Assembly: GCF_003967555.1 (NCBI RefSeq)
Contig: NZ_BIFS01000001.1
Location: forward strand, 1,612,001 to 1,676,000
DNA from: Dictyobacter kobayashii
GTDB taxonomy: Bacteria; Chloroflexota; Ktedonobacteria; Ktedonobacterales; Ktedonobacteraceae
Direction: 5' to 3'
Length of the DNA stretch: 64,000 bases
In this document: piece after piece, positions 27,692 through 37,835 of the stretch
Numbering within the stretch: the stretch's first letter is position 1
Layout: each line of letters begins with the position of its first letter
The notes under the pieces: model-generated
Databases searched by the model: none
What the model was told of the DNA's origin: nothing
What the model saw: the letters and a program-made list of their open reading frames with translations, nothing else
Made by a program: the position numbers and the translations under genes

Positions 27692-28594
27692 CTAATGACC
27701 ACCCAGGGCCACCAGAGCGATCAGAATGATGATGCCCAGGAAGACACTTATCCAGAGCGCACGCATAAGCAGCGCCTTCTGAGAGGCCTTGTGTCTCAAT
27801 TCAGAGACACGCTGATCTTCTGCCGGCGACCAGCGGGCCGTGCCACAGTAGGGACAAAGAGGAAAGAGTTCATATGGTGGACAGAGGCCACCGAGTTCGG
27901 GATGTTTGCCTGGACCATAAGAATAAGAGCCAATTTCATAGCGGATCTGTTCGCTCTCAAAGACTGCGCGACAGTGCACACAGCGCAGTAGCAGGAATTC
28001 CGACCAATCCAGTGCCTGACAATTAGGACAATAGCGGGGCTGTGACTGACTTTGCCAGCGATGATGGCAACGATGGCAAAAATACTTTCCCTCTTGCGCT
28101 TTAGGGGCGATGCCGCGCAACAGGCCCTCCAATGCCAGGCTGCGAGCGTCGGCGGGCGCGAGTGTATAATCAATATCGACCAGATTTATTTTGGCCGCTT
28201 TGTCAACCGTCAAAGTTGGAAAGGCATAGTGCCGCTGACGATCACGTCTGGCATCTGGAGTCACATCAACATTAGCCGCTTTTCTGCCAGCGGTGCGTAC
28301 AGTCGTCTCTGGTCGGGGAACATCAGAGAATCGCGAAGAGGACACATGGCTGCGACCTCCCTGGCCATCCAGCAGATGCTCTGAACGCCGGGCATCATAC
28401 TGCTTACGCGTCACAGGATCATTCAACGTCTGGTATGCTTCCAGAATCTGACCCATGCGCTCATTGGCGTCCACACCATCATATACATCAGGATGATATT
28501 GGAGCGCCTTTTTCTTGAAAGCAGCTTTGATCGTACTCGGAGATGCATCTGATGCCACACCGAGCAACGCATAATAATCAGTAAAAGTATTCAT
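27692..28594 (-). CDS. DnaJ-domain membrane protein with two zinc ribbons
   Basis: 300 residues. An N-terminal J domain (about 5-70) has the HPD motif in QYHPDVYDG, so it can stimulate a DnaK ATPase. After a basic linker and a region of unknown fold come two Cys-pair zinc ribbons (CHRCHHRW...CPNCQ and CVHC...CPYCGTA) and one C-terminal membrane helix (LMRALWISVFLGIIILIALVALGG). It is not classical DnaJ, lacking the G/F and CxxCxGxG regions. The tail anchor suggests recruitment of DnaK to the inner membrane face. Role inferred from domains only. Confidence 0.85.
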   Translation of the reverse strand: MNTFTDYYALLGVASDASPSTIKAAFKKKALQYHPDVYDGVDANERMGQILEAYQTLNDPVTRKQYDARRSEHLLDGQGGRSHVSSSRFSDVPRPETTVRTAGRKAANVDVTPDARRDRQRHYAFPTLTVDKAAKINLVDIDYTLAPADARSLALEGLLRGIAPKAQEGKYFCHRCHHRWQSQSQPRYCPNCQALDWSEFLLLRCVHCRAVFESEQIRYEIGSYSYGPGKHPELGGLCPPYELFPLCPYCGTARWSPAEDQRVSELRHKASQKALLMRALWISVFLGIIILIALVALGGH

Positions 28595-28691
28595 TGACCA
28601 ATCGTGCTATGGGGTACTCAAGCTAGTAATTTTTTGTAAAACAAGGTATCTTCTAGTACATAGACGAATAACATATCAAAAGGTTGTACAC

Positions 28692-29380
28692 ATGGTAAAA
28701 ACACGAGAGTATCAAGCGTTGCTAAGCACCTGTAGCCAGGAAGGCTGTCTCATTTGTAATCTGGTCCATGAGAGCATCCGCCGCTACCTGGATGCCTGGA
28801 AATATGAACTTTTCACTGATGTGGATATTCGACAAGAACTACGCAATACGCAAGGCTTCTGTCATACGCATACCTGGCAACTGGCGCGCATGGGGCCACA
28901 CTACCCATTGCCCAGGCTTACCGCGATATTCTCTCTGATACCATTGATCAACTGCAACAGAACACCGCGCAAGCAGGCTCGGGCGGCCTCTTCCGCCGCC
29001 TCTTCGAAAACAAGAACGACTCCAATAATAAACCTAACTGTCCTGCCTGCAAACAAAAAAGCCAGGCCGAAGAGCGCTACATCCACAGCCTGCGCCAGGC
29101 CCTCCTTGATGATGAATTTCTGGCAGCCCTCTCGCAATCCACAGGACTCTGCCTGGACCACTTCAAGCTAGCCAGCGAACTGCGCACAACTGAAGTAGCA
29201 GGCAACTGGCCTCAACGCCTGCGCCAGGCCGAACTCACCTGTTTAAAACGCCTGGACGAAGAACTGGCCGAACTAATCCGCAAACACGACTACCGTTTCA
29301 AAGAAGAAGAACGTGGCAGCGAGATGCACGCATGGAAACGCGCCGCCGGCCTCGTCGCCGGAGAAGACATCATCTCCTAA
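28692..29380 (+). CDS. DUF6062-like Cys/His-rich protein (frame break near 28892)
   Basis: About 229 residues when joined. Two similar metal-site-like halves are seen: CLIC...FCHTH and CPAC...LCLDH. The arrangement recalls proteins catalogued as DUF6062 (from memory). The frame breaks at GGGG near 28892; one added G gives RMGATLPIAQAYRDILSDTID and continues to the TAA at 29378-29380. The duplicated CxxC...CxxxH layout suggests two bound metals or two disulphide-exchange sites; neither is shown. A 31-base direct repeat straddles its stop codon and leads into palindrome copy 2. Confidence 0.75.
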
Positions 29381-29515
29381 GTTTATTATTCTGAGATGAC
29401 ATCATCTCCCAAGTTTATTATTCTGAGCTGGCGTAAAAAGATGGTGCCGGGCACCATCTTTTTACGCCAGCTCAGAATAATAAACTTGGTGCGGGTGCGT
29501 CAGCACACGCACACC
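29366..29515. repeat. palindrome with conserved tail, copy 2, plus flanking direct repeat
   Basis: Arms of 40 bases (29409-29448 and 29450-29489) pair perfectly around one G. The tail GCGGGTGCGTCAGCACACGC follows. The 31 bases at 29366-29396 (end of the DUF6062-like gene and its stop) are repeated at 29398-29428 with few changes, so the outer arms are a copy of the host flank. The core and tail match copies 1 and 3. Confidence 0.8.
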
Positions 29516-29579
29516 ACCAAAAAAGGGAAAAGCAACATCGCTTTCCCCTTCCAAGATCACAAGCAGAATGTATTGAATA

Positions 29580-32500
29580 TTAGTGAGAAGCACTCACCAA
29601 CCCATCATAATCACCAGCACCGACAAAATCACGGGCCGTAGTAGTCGCACCCGCGGGTAAGATACGCCAGAACTTACTGCTAACCTGATCCCAGTTCTCC
29701 AGGATCTCTTCAGCATATTTACTGCGTGTCTTACGAGCATGCAACTCAACCATACTACGCAACGCCTCAAGTTCACCACTATCATCGATACGGTCAAGTC
29801 CAACCATCTCGGTATTGCAGCGGCGCACAAAGTGATCTTCACGGTCCAGTACATAAGCCACACCAGCCGACATACCAGCGCCAAAGTTCTGCCCGGTTTC
29901 ACCCAGGACAACTACCATACCGCCGGTCATATATTCACAGGCATGATCACCTACACCCTCGACAACGGCGACAGCGCCACTATTGCGTACCGCGAAGCGC
30001 TCGCCCGCGCGGCCAGCCGCAAAGAGGTAGCCAGCGGTAGCACCATACAGGGCTGTGTTACCGAGAATGATGTTCTCCTGTGAGGCAAAAGTGGACTCGG
30101 TCGGCGGCACAATAATAATCTGCCCCCCACCCATACTCTTGCCGACATAGTCGTTGGCATCACCGCTCAGGATCAAACGCATGCCGTTAAGATTGAAGGC
30201 GCCAAAGCTCTGGCCGGCGGAGCCAGTAAAGTTACAAGTAATACTGACGCCGGGCAGGCCTGCATTGCCATACCGTCGCGCCACTTCACCCGCCAGGCTA
30301 GCCCCAATCGAGCGATCATAGTTATTGATCTCATACTGGGTAATAATACTCCGCTCACCACTTAACGCTGGCTCGGCATCGATCAACAACTGCTCGGCCA
30401 CATGGGACTGAGGTACCGTCGTTTGTGCGGCAGGATCAGAGATGACCGGTAATGAAGTCAACAATGGGGCCACATCCAGGTCACAATCAACCTTACCTTC
30501 GAGCAGATCCGCCCGCCCGATAATATCCTCTAACCGTGTGAAGCCCAGTTCAGCCAGGAACTCACGGACCTCTTCAGCTACCTGGGTCAGGTAGTTGATC
30601 AAGAATTGTGGACGACCAGTAAATTTGGCTCGCAGATCTTCGCGCTGCGTAGCAATACCAGCCGGACAAGTATTTAAGTGACACTGGCGCGCCATATCAC
30701 AGCCCAGCGAGACCAGGGCTGCGGTACCAAAGCCAAATTCTTCAGCACCCAGTAAGGCGCCAATGATTACGTCACGGCCAGTCTTAAAACCACCATCCAC
30801 ACGGAGTTTTACCCGTTTGCGCAGGCCATTTTTCACCAGGACCTGCTGGGCCTCGGCCAGTCCACGCTCCCATGGCATACCAACATGCTTGATCGATTGA
30901 ATCGGGGAGGCACCGGTGCCGCCGTCGTGTCCACTGATCAACACATAATTAGCATGGCCCTTGGCAACGCCGGCTGCAATCGTGCCAACGCCAGCCGCTG
31001 AAACCAGCTTGACGCCCACACGCGCCGTTGGGTTGACCTGGTGCAGGTCATAGATTAACTGGGCAATATCTTCGATACTATAAATGTCGTGATGTGGTGG
31101 TGGCGAGATCAGTTGTACACCGGGAGCCGTATGACGCAGCTTGGCAATAAATGGCGTTACCTTGAATGGGGGTAACTGACCACCCTCGCCCGGCTTCGAG
31201 CCCTGAGCCATCTTAATCTCCAGCTCTTCAGCTCGCACCAGGTACTCAGGTGTCACGCCGAAACGCGCCGAAGCTACCTGCTTAATCTTACTGCTAACCG
31301 CATAGCCCTCAATGGTCTTATGGTACCACTCAGGGTCCTCACCACCTTCACCAGTATTGTTGCGGGCACCAATGCTATTCATCGCCGCCGCAATCGTCTG
31401 GTGGGTCTCAGGACTGAGCGCACCCACAGACATCGCGGAGATGACAAAGCGGGCACGAATAGATTCCATCGACTCCACCTGATCCAGTGGAATTGGATTG
31501 CGGGGTACGAAGCTCAACAGGTCACGCAACACGGTCGCCGGGCGATGATACACCATGGAGGTGAACTGCTTATAATCTTCCTTCGCGCCAGACTGGGCCG
31601 CCTTCTGTAAGGCACGCACAATCAGAGGATTGAAGGCATGATATTCAGCATCACGGCGGAAGCGATAGCGGCCCAGATCGGCCAGTTTACGCTTTTTAAG
31701 GTTGGCTGGACTGCTTGCATCAGGAGCTGCCTGTGCCTGCTGCAGTTCTTCAGCCTGCTTGATCAACTGCTCAGCGACCAGTTGATAGGTAATCTTACCG
31801 GTGTGGAAGGTCGAACCAGCAAAGCAGCGCTCAACGAATTCTCGGGTCAGACCCAGCACCTCGAATTGTCCTGCACCGATGATATTGCGCAGGGTTGAGA
31901 TGCCCATACGCGCCATAATCTTACACAGGCCCTCTTCGATAACATGGATATAGCGCTCAACCGCCAGTTCGCGGCTCACATGCTCCAGGCGGCGATCACC
32001 AGCCAGGGCACGCACACTCTCCAGAGCCAGAGTCGGTACGATAGCTTCAGCGCCATAACCCAGCACCAATGCGATCTGGTGTACATCACAGACCTTACCA
32101 GTCTCACAGATCAAGGAGGCGCTGGAACGCAAGCCTTTGTCAATCAAAGCCCGATGCACAGCACCAATGGCAATTACCATTGGTATAGGCAGACGGGTCA
32201 GGGATGCATCACTATCACTTAAGATGATCAATGTAACACCATCATGGATAGCGGCGATCGCCTCTTCTTCCAGACGATCCAGGGCTTTTTCTACGCCATC
32301 GTGGCCATCCGTGATATCAAAGGTCGTCAACAGGGTACGGGAGCGGAACTGCTTATCTTCCAGGCCACGCAGTGTCTCCAATTGTGCCTCGGTCAAAACT
32401 GGCGAAGACAAATGGATCAGGTGCGCATGCTCAGGTGTCTCTGTCAGAAGACTACCGCGTCGACCAATATAGGTATCCAGAGACATCACTACGCGCTCGC

Positions 32501-34124
32501 GCAACGGATCAATCGGAGGATTGGTTACCTGGGCAAAACGCTGACGGAAGTAGTCTGAGAAGGAGCGCTGCTGGTGGGAGAGCACCGCCAGAGGTGCATC
32601 ATCACCCATACTCCATGTCGGCTCTTTATTTTCCGACAGGATCGGGCGCAGGACCATCTCGACATCCTCATGTGTATACCCGAAGATCTGTTGACGTACG
32701 AACACATCACTAATTTCAGGTACTTCGACCGACTCTTCCACGCTAACCGGAGGTAACTGGGCCAGGGCCACACGATGGCTCTCCAGCCACTGCTGATAAG
32801 GCTGACGCTGGGCCAGAGCCTCTTTAATATCATGGTCGCGTAAGAAGACCTGGTGCTCTAAATCAACAGCGATCATTTCGCCGGGTCCCAGGCGACCCTT
32901 TTCTATAATGTCCTGTGGCTCAACTGAGACCACACCAACCTCAGAAGCAACGATCAGCAAGCCCTGGGCCGTCAACACATAGCGGGCAGGACGCAAACCA
33001 TTCCGATCCAGTGCAGCACCAACCGTGCGGCCATCGGTGAAGACCAGAGCAGCAGGACCATCCCATGGCTCAATCAGGCCAGCATGATACTCACACCAGG
33101 CACGCCGGGCAGCATCTAATTCTTCGTCATGCTCCCAGGCAGGTGGGACCAGCATCTGCATGCTCTGTAATAAATCGCGGCCAGAGGCGGCCAGAAACTC
33201 CAGCGCATTATCCAACTGAGCAGAATCGCTGCTCCCAGGCTGGACAACTGGCAGCAGATCTTGCATCTGCTCATTCCAATAAGGAGAGGTCATCGATCCT
33301 TCGCGCGCCTTCATCCAATTGCGATTACCCTGAATAGTATTGATCTCACCATTGTGGGCCAGTAAACGCATTGGTTGAGCCAGCGGCCAGGCCGGAAATG
33401 TATTGGTGCTATAGCGCTGATGGAAGACGGCCAGAGCGCTGGTAAAGCGAGGATCAGCCAGGTCTTGATAGAAGTTTGCCAGATCATCGGGTGCCAATAG
33501 CCCTTTGTGAACGAGAATGGTATGTGAAAGTGAGGCAATGTAGCAATCTGTAATCTCAGCCTCAGTAAGTTTGCTCTCGATCAAACGCCGGGCGTGGTAA
33601 AGGGTCTTCCCATATGTCTCAGAATTAACATGGGCCGGGCACGAGATCAGCACTTGCGCTATTTCAGGCGCAATCTCCCTGGCACGTGCACCAAGGATAT
33701 CATAATTTACTGGAGGGTTGCGCCAACCTAGAATGATCAGACCAGCCTCCTGGAGAACCTGTTCAATGATCTGGCGGCACTGCTGCGCATGGACACTGCC
33801 CTTTGGAGGTAGAAAAACCATGCCGACTCCCAGATCAGCAGGGTTGGCGACCGTGAGCTGCTGCTTCTCAAGTTCCTCAATAAGCAATGCTCTAGGAATT
33901 TGTGTTAGAATGCCAGCGCCATCATATACTTCTGCTTCTGCGTCCTGTGCACCGCGATGAGTCAGGCGCGCTAACGCTTCGAGGGCTTGTTGGACAAGAG
34001 TATGGTTAGCCTCACCGGAAACGTGCGCTAAAAAACCCGTGCCGCAGGCGTCGTGTTCCCAGCGGCTATCATAAAGCGGATACATTTGACACGCAGATTC
34101 GATGGCTTCATGCTTGTGCGTCAT
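29580..34124 (-). CDS. gltB: glutamate synthase large subunit
   Basis: 1514 residues, standard GltB length. It makes two glutamates from glutamine and 2-oxoglutarate. The N-terminal glutaminase starts at Cys27 after a 26-residue propeptide (HDACGTGFLA). The synthase domain has the FMN region (GEGGEDPEWY, SGHDGGTGASP) and the 3Fe-4S motif CDMARQCHLNTC (C-x5-C-x4-C). The C-terminal GXGXG beta-helix domain is present (GESAG-type repeats such as GGGQIIIVPP). The start is the ATG at 34124 with GGGAGAG upstream, not the TTG at 34139. No small subunit gene (gltD) is adjacent, so it is encoded elsewhere or the enzyme uses ferredoxin. Confidence 0.95.
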   Translation of the reverse strand: MTHKHEAIESACQMYPLYDSRWEHDACGTGFLAHVSGEANHTLVQQALEALARLTHRGAQDAEAEVYDGAGILTQIPRALLIEELEKQQLTVANPADLGVGMVFLPPKGSVHAQQCRQIIEQVLQEAGLIILGWRNPPVNYDILGARAREIAPEIAQVLISCPAHVNSETYGKTLYHARRLIESKLTEAEITDCYIASLSHTILVHKGLLAPDDLANFYQDLADPRFTSALAVFHQRYSTNTFPAWPLAQPMRLLAHNGEINTIQGNRNWMKAREGSMTSPYWNEQMQDLLPVVQPGSSDSAQLDNALEFLAASGRDLLQSMQMLVPPAWEHDEELDAARRAWCEYHAGLIEPWDGPAALVFTDGRTVGAALDRNGLRPARYVLTAQGLLIVASEVGVVSVEPQDIIEKGRLGPGEMIAVDLEHQVFLRDHDIKEALAQRQPYQQWLESHRVALAQLPPVSVEESVEVPEISDVFVRQQIFGYTHEDVEMVLRPILSENKEPTWSMGDDAPLAVLSHQQRSFSDYFRQRFAQVTNPPIDPLRERVVMSLDTYIGRRGSLLTETPEHAHLIHLSSPVLTEAQLETLRGLEDKQFRSRTLLTTFDITDGHDGVEKALDRLEEEAIAAIHDGVTLIILSDSDASLTRLPIPMVIAIGAVHRALIDKGLRSSASLICETGKVCDVHQIALVLGYGAEAIVPTLALESVRALAGDRRLEHVSRELAVERYIHVIEEGLCKIMARMGISTLRNIIGAGQFEVLGLTREFVERCFAGSTFHTGKITYQLVAEQLIKQAEELQQAQAAPDASSPANLKKRKLADLGRYRFRRDAEYHAFNPLIVRALQKAAQSGAKEDYKQFTSMVYHRPATVLRDLLSFVPRNPIPLDQVESMESIRARFVISAMSVGALSPETHQTIAAAMNSIGARNNTGEGGEDPEWYHKTIEGYAVSSKIKQVASARFGVTPEYLVRAEELEIKMAQGSKPGEGGQLPPFKVTPFIAKLRHTAPGVQLISPPPHHDIYSIEDIAQLIYDLHQVNPTARVGVKLVSAAGVGTIAAGVAKGHANYVLISGHDGGTGASPIQSIKHVGMPWERGLAEAQQVLVKNGLRKRVKLRVDGGFKTGRDVIIGALLGAEEFGFGTAALVSLGCDMARQCHLNTCPAGIATQREDLRAKFTGRPQFLINYLTQVAEEVREFLAELGFTRLEDIIGRADLLEGKVDCDLDVAPLLTSLPVISDPAAQTTVPQSHVAEQLLIDAEPALSGERSIITQYEINNYDRSIGASLAGEVARRYGNAGLPGVSITCNFTGSAGQSFGAFNLNGMRLILSGDANDYVGKSMGGGQIIIVPPTESTFASQENIILGNTALYGATAGYLFAAGRAGERFAVRNSGAVAVVEGVGDHACEYMTGGMVVVLGETGQNFGAGMSAGVAYVLDREDHFVRRCNTEMVGLDRIDDSGELEALRSMVELHARKTRSKYAEEILENWDQVSSKFWRILPAGATTTARDFVGAGDYDGLVSASH

Positions 34125-34203
34125 GCATTGCTCTCCCAATTAAAGACTATCTTGCTCAATGCTTAGAGGCACCTGCGCCGGAGCCGAAGAGTTCGACGAA
34201 CTG

Positions 34204-34317
34204 TCATTGGCCGCCGAAATCATTTTCACTGTTTCGGGTATTCGCAAGAGGGACATCGGTCATGAATTCAGGCATATGGAGCACGCCAGTCGCGACATTG
34301 AGATGGAAGAGCGTCAT
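34204..34317 (-). CDS. possible 37-aa ORF in the gltB leader
   Basis: ATG at 34317 to TGA at 34204 on the minus strand, inside the roughly 225-base leader between the gltB promoter and its start. The peptide begins MTLFHLNVATGVLHMPEF. The ribosome site is weak. It is not Gln- or Glu-rich, so a classical leader-peptide attenuator is not supported. Confidence 0.25.
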   Translation of the reverse strand: MTLFHLNVATGVLHMPEFMTDVPLANTRNSENDFGGQ

Positions 34318-34355
34318 AGCTCTTAGGGAAAAGGTAAATTATCACTTGTGGAGAG

Positions 34356-34385
34356 AGTATAGCATACAGATAAGCATCCAAACAA
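34356..34385 (-). promoter_or_regulatory. promoter of gltB
   Basis: Minus strand TTGTTT (34380-34385), 18-base spacer, TATACT (34356-34361). Confidence 0.55.
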
Positions 34386-34568
34386 GCTTTGTATATGTAG
34401 AAAGTGCCTATACTGTTCCTTGCAGGATAGTATATTTTCGACTCCTTTTTTTTAGATACGGGGGAAAGCAACACATAAAATTATATTTTAGCTGTGCCGT
34501 GCGGTAATAGTAGGCTGAGCAGTCTCCTCGGTCGAAAGAGCTTAAAAAAGAAATACCGCCCCATTTTC

Positions 34569-34613
34569 GGGACTGACGCTTCCTGTTTTTGGCAATTCCT
34601 AAGCGCCAGTCCC
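34569..34613. repeat. 13-bp imperfect hairpin between the kinase gene and gltB
   Basis: GGGACTGACGCTT pairs with AAGCGCCAGTCCC (one G-A or wobble position) across about 19 bases. The rest of the 34125-34695 spacer holds the gltB promoter and leader. Confidence 0.5.
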
Positions 34614-34695
34614 TGGTTTGAACGTAGCCGAGACTACCAATCAGGTCTGTATAGTTTCTACATAGAAGCATAGTTAGTTTTGTTGCATGTTTAAC

Positions 34696-35681
34696 TTAAT
34701 GAGGCGTGTTATGGACTAATTGCGCGGCCACGCCAATCGCTATTACGACCAGCGCCAGGGCGATAATGACCAGGGCCGCCATAATCACCTGTTGCCGCCA
34801 GGTACTTTGTTTTGGTGACTCAGGTTCATAAGGGATCGGCACCACTTCATTTAAATTCTGCAGGGCATGCCACATATCCTGCATCGATTTATAACGCTTA
34901 TCGGCATCGCGTCGAATAGCCTTCATAACGACTGTAGCCAGTTCAGGAGACAGGTCAGGCTGGGAATTGAGGATAGAGGGAGGATCTTGCGTCGCATGCT
35001 GATTCATGACAGCAAACACATTTTCACCCTCAAATGGAGGATGTCCACAGAGCATCTCATACAGGATGACGCCGACCGCGTAGACATCGGCACTGGCAGT
35101 ACCACGCTCACCACGAATCTGTTCAGGGGACATATAATCTGGCGTACCCACGGTTCCGGTCAGGCCACGCCAGGTGACGCGACGCGCCCCTTCCAGCAAG
35201 GCTACACCAAAATCAATCAATTTAATCGAGCCATCATTCTGAACCATAATATTTTCAGGTTTGATATCCCGATGAAACACACCATGCTCATGGCAATATA
35301 CCAGAGCATCACAGATCTGGAGCGTCAAACGCATCGCTTCGGCCGCTGGCAAGGGCTTGCCATCGCGTTCCTCTAAAACTTCACGCAGCGTGCGCCCCTC
35401 AATATACTCCATTACCAGGTATTCTTCGCTGCGCTTCTCGCCAGTATTGAGCATACGCTGCACATGGGGATGATTGATACGGTTACCAATTTCAGCTTCA
35501 CGCTTATAGCGCTCAAAGACCCCTACATTGCCAATCAAATCATCATTGGGGAACTTCAACACAACTGTCTGCTGATTATTGAGATCGCAGGCCAGATACA
35601 CGCGACTCATCCCCCATGACCCAGCATGCGGATTATCTCATAATGATCGACTCGCGCCCCTGGTGTATACGCTAATGGCAT
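34696..35681 (-). CDS. membrane-anchored Ser/Thr protein kinase (frame break near 35613)
   Basis: About 328 residues when joined. From the ATG at 35681 the frame reads ...RVDHYEIIRMLGHGG and breaks in a run of five G (35611-35615 on the plus strand); one more G gives the complete Gly loop LGHGGMSRVYLA. Without that correction the gene would start inside the loop. Other kinase landmarks: Lys in VVLKFP, HRDIKPEN, IDFG, SPEQ. A C-terminal membrane helix (VIMAALVIIALALVVIAIGVAA) is followed by only eight residues, so there is no outer sensor domain. Active kinase at the inner membrane face; substrate unknown. Confidence 0.85.
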
Positions 35682-35844
35682 AAGTTCTACACAATCTTCT
35701 TGGCTTTTCAGCTCATTTGTTTGAACGGCATGTCACAGTCAGACCAGTTGCCCCTTGCTGCCTCAAGTATAGCACAAGAGGCAAAGGAACACCAAGGACA
35801 TTCTCTCCACGTTTTTTGGCTTCAAGAGGTTATTATGCTGGAGA

Positions 35845-35895
35845 CAACAAGAGGCCCCTGTCAGGTACGCGAGTAACAGCAGGGGCCTCCTGGTT
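35845..35895. terminator. hairpin downstream of the APC permease gene
   Basis: CAACAAGAGGCCCCTG pairs with CAGGGGCCTCCTGGTTG with one bulge. The loop is long (about 19 bases) and no strong T run follows on the minus strand. Confidence 0.5.
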
Positions 35896-35940
35896 GAAGG
35901 AGAAAACGTTGGGCGATAGAGAGAACGGAAAAGGGATTTT

Positions 35941-37488
35941 TTATTCGCCCACAGCGCCCACCGGTAGATCAGTACTGGTATTGATGGCTTCCTTATAATC
36001 TTCGGGATGTAGGATCGGTATACCTTTCGTCAACTTCCGAATATAGAGGAAACCAAATCCAACTACCAGCCAGGCAATTGAGACAACACCAGCGATGATC
36101 ACGTTGCGCTGGGCATCTGAATTGCCCACGATGGCAAAGTAGATGACACCAATCAGCATAGCGATGTTCAACACAGCGCCACCGATAGGAGCGATCAAGG
36201 TACCAAAGATGCCACGTTTGGCAATACCGGCGAAGGCGATCAAACAAACGATACAGGTCAGACCGTAGAGGATAAATGTGCCGATGTTTGAGATGAGGGC
36301 CACCTGTACAAGGTTATTACTGCTGAGCACGCCATAGGAGCCAATTAGGGCTGAAATCACGGTCAGTACGATAACACCCACATGCGGGGTACGGAAGCGG
36401 CCATGCAAGAAGCCGAAGACGGCTGGCAGCTCGGTGTCTTTACCCATCGCATAAGTGACACGCACACCAGTGTTAAGACAGGAGAGCGCCGTTCCTACCA
36501 GGGCAATCACAACGGACACGGCCAGAATAGCCGCGAAGGCGGTTCCGTAGGCCGACCCACCAAAGATCTGAGCCAGATCACCAATTGGAGCAATCGAGCC
36601 AGCTGCGGCATCAAACCCAACTAGCTTACCAGATTTGTAGAAGTCGCCCATTACAAAGTTGGCGGCGAAGTATTCGAAGAAGTAGAAGACTACTGCTTGA
36701 ATGATCAGGGATAGCAAGACACCTCGTGGTACGTCACGCTGTGGATTTTTTGCCTCGGCCGCCAGTGCCGTCGCAGACTCAAAGCCAACTACGAGCAGGA
36801 TAGCAATGGTCGATTGATAGATAAAGCCATTGGCATCATGAGGGATAAGGACACTGCCAACGTTGGCATGGGTATAGTGCAGGGCTGGATGCTGCAGGCG
36901 GAAAACGATGGCGACAATCGAGAAGACTAATAGCGCCAGGATCTGAATAACGTTGATAACGATATTGGCAACGGTCGATCCAGTTACGCCAATATATGCG
37001 ATGGCGCCGACCACAATCGAGAACAGGACACAGATTGTGATCAACTGGACGGGTGTACCGAAGCCTGGCACAAAAAATCCAATGATATAGGCAATTACGC
37101 TACCCATGAAGGCAACCATGACGCCCGGGTAAACCCAATAATAAAGGTGTGAGGCCCAGCCTACCAGGAATTTACTAAGACGAGCAAACCTAAAATAGCG
37201 ATGTTCTTCTTTATGCAATACAGCTACTTCAGCGAAGTAATAAGAACTACCCGTTCCTGCTTCAGGATAGCGCCTGGCCAGGGCGGCATAGGCCATCGCG
37301 GTTAACAACGCAATAACAGTTGCCACAAATACGGCAGACCACATACTGGTCGCACCAGTACCAGCTTGAGATTGGAAAGTAGTCCAGAGAAAGGCGCCAG
37401 GAGCGATAAGCGCCATCGCATTGATAGTTACACCGGTGAGTCCTAAAGTAGGTTTCATTCCGGTGTCGGTTGCGGCTTGAGCTGCCAT
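35941..37488 (-). CDS. APC-superfamily amino acid permease
   Basis: 515 residues with about 12 membrane helices and the APC signature near TM1 (LTGVTINAMALIAPGAFLW) and the conserved region GFESATALAAEAKNPQRDVPRG after TM5. It imports or exchanges an amino acid or amine across the inner membrane; the substrate cannot be read from sequence. AAGGAG lies before the ATG. A TGCACAA-type inverted repeat about 300 bases upstream could be an operator for this gene or for ppc. Confidence 0.88.
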   Translation of the reverse strand: MAAQAATDTGMKPTLGLTGVTINAMALIAPGAFLWTTFQSQAGTGATSMWSAVFVATVIALLTAMAYAALARRYPEAGTGSSYYFAEVAVLHKEEHRYFRFARLSKFLVGWASHLYYWVYPGVMVAFMGSVIAYIIGFFVPGFGTPVQLITICVLFSIVVGAIAYIGVTGSTVANIVINVIQILALLVFSIVAIVFRLQHPALHYTHANVGSVLIPHDANGFIYQSTIAILLVVGFESATALAAEAKNPQRDVPRGVLLSLIIQAVVFYFFEYFAANFVMGDFYKSGKLVGFDAAAGSIAPIGDLAQIFGGSAYGTAFAAILAVSVVIALVGTALSCLNTGVRVTYAMGKDTELPAVFGFLHGRFRTPHVGVIVLTVISALIGSYGVLSSNNLVQVALISNIGTFILYGLTCIVCLIAFAGIAKRGIFGTLIAPIGGAVLNIAMLIGVIYFAIVGNSDAQRNVIIAGVVSIAWLVVGFGFLYIRKLTKGIPILHPEDYKEAINTSTDLPVGAVGE

Positions 37489-37790
37489 GTAGTTCTCCTT
37501 GTTCGGTGTTATCTCTCACTCAAGATCAGGCCTACCAATGTGTCAGTACAAGTAGTACACACAACTGGTTGGCAGCATGGCATCATTACCACATGACAGA
37601 GCCTGCATGGCTACGGTCAGAGAGAGGAGGGCAGCCGTTGCCCCGCTCACGATTCTCTCACCCTGAGTACAGATAAGCGTTTTGAAGACAGAGAGGTTGT
37701 CTTCATTTGCTTGAGCGATATGGTTAAAACTACTAATAAGAGAAGTATACGGAGTGCCGGGTTGATTGATAACAGGCAAAGTAGCAGAAG

Positions 37791-37835
37791 TGCACAACTT
37801 ATTTTTTGTGCAACATGCACAATGAAAAATATAGT
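37791..37835 (+). promoter_or_regulatory. candidate operator and promoter in the APC-ppc spacer
   Basis: Inverted repeat TTGTGCA-ACA-TGCACAA at 37806-37822, with a further TGCACAA half-site at 37791-37797. On the plus strand TTGTGC (37806), 18 bases and TATAGT (37830-37835) form a promoter that overlaps it. Nothing else was seen in 37489-38117. Confidence 0.45.

Noticed and set aside
31320..33337. Several open frames opposite gltB
   Set aside because: They are antisense shadows of a full-length conserved gene, with no ribosome sites or recognisable products.
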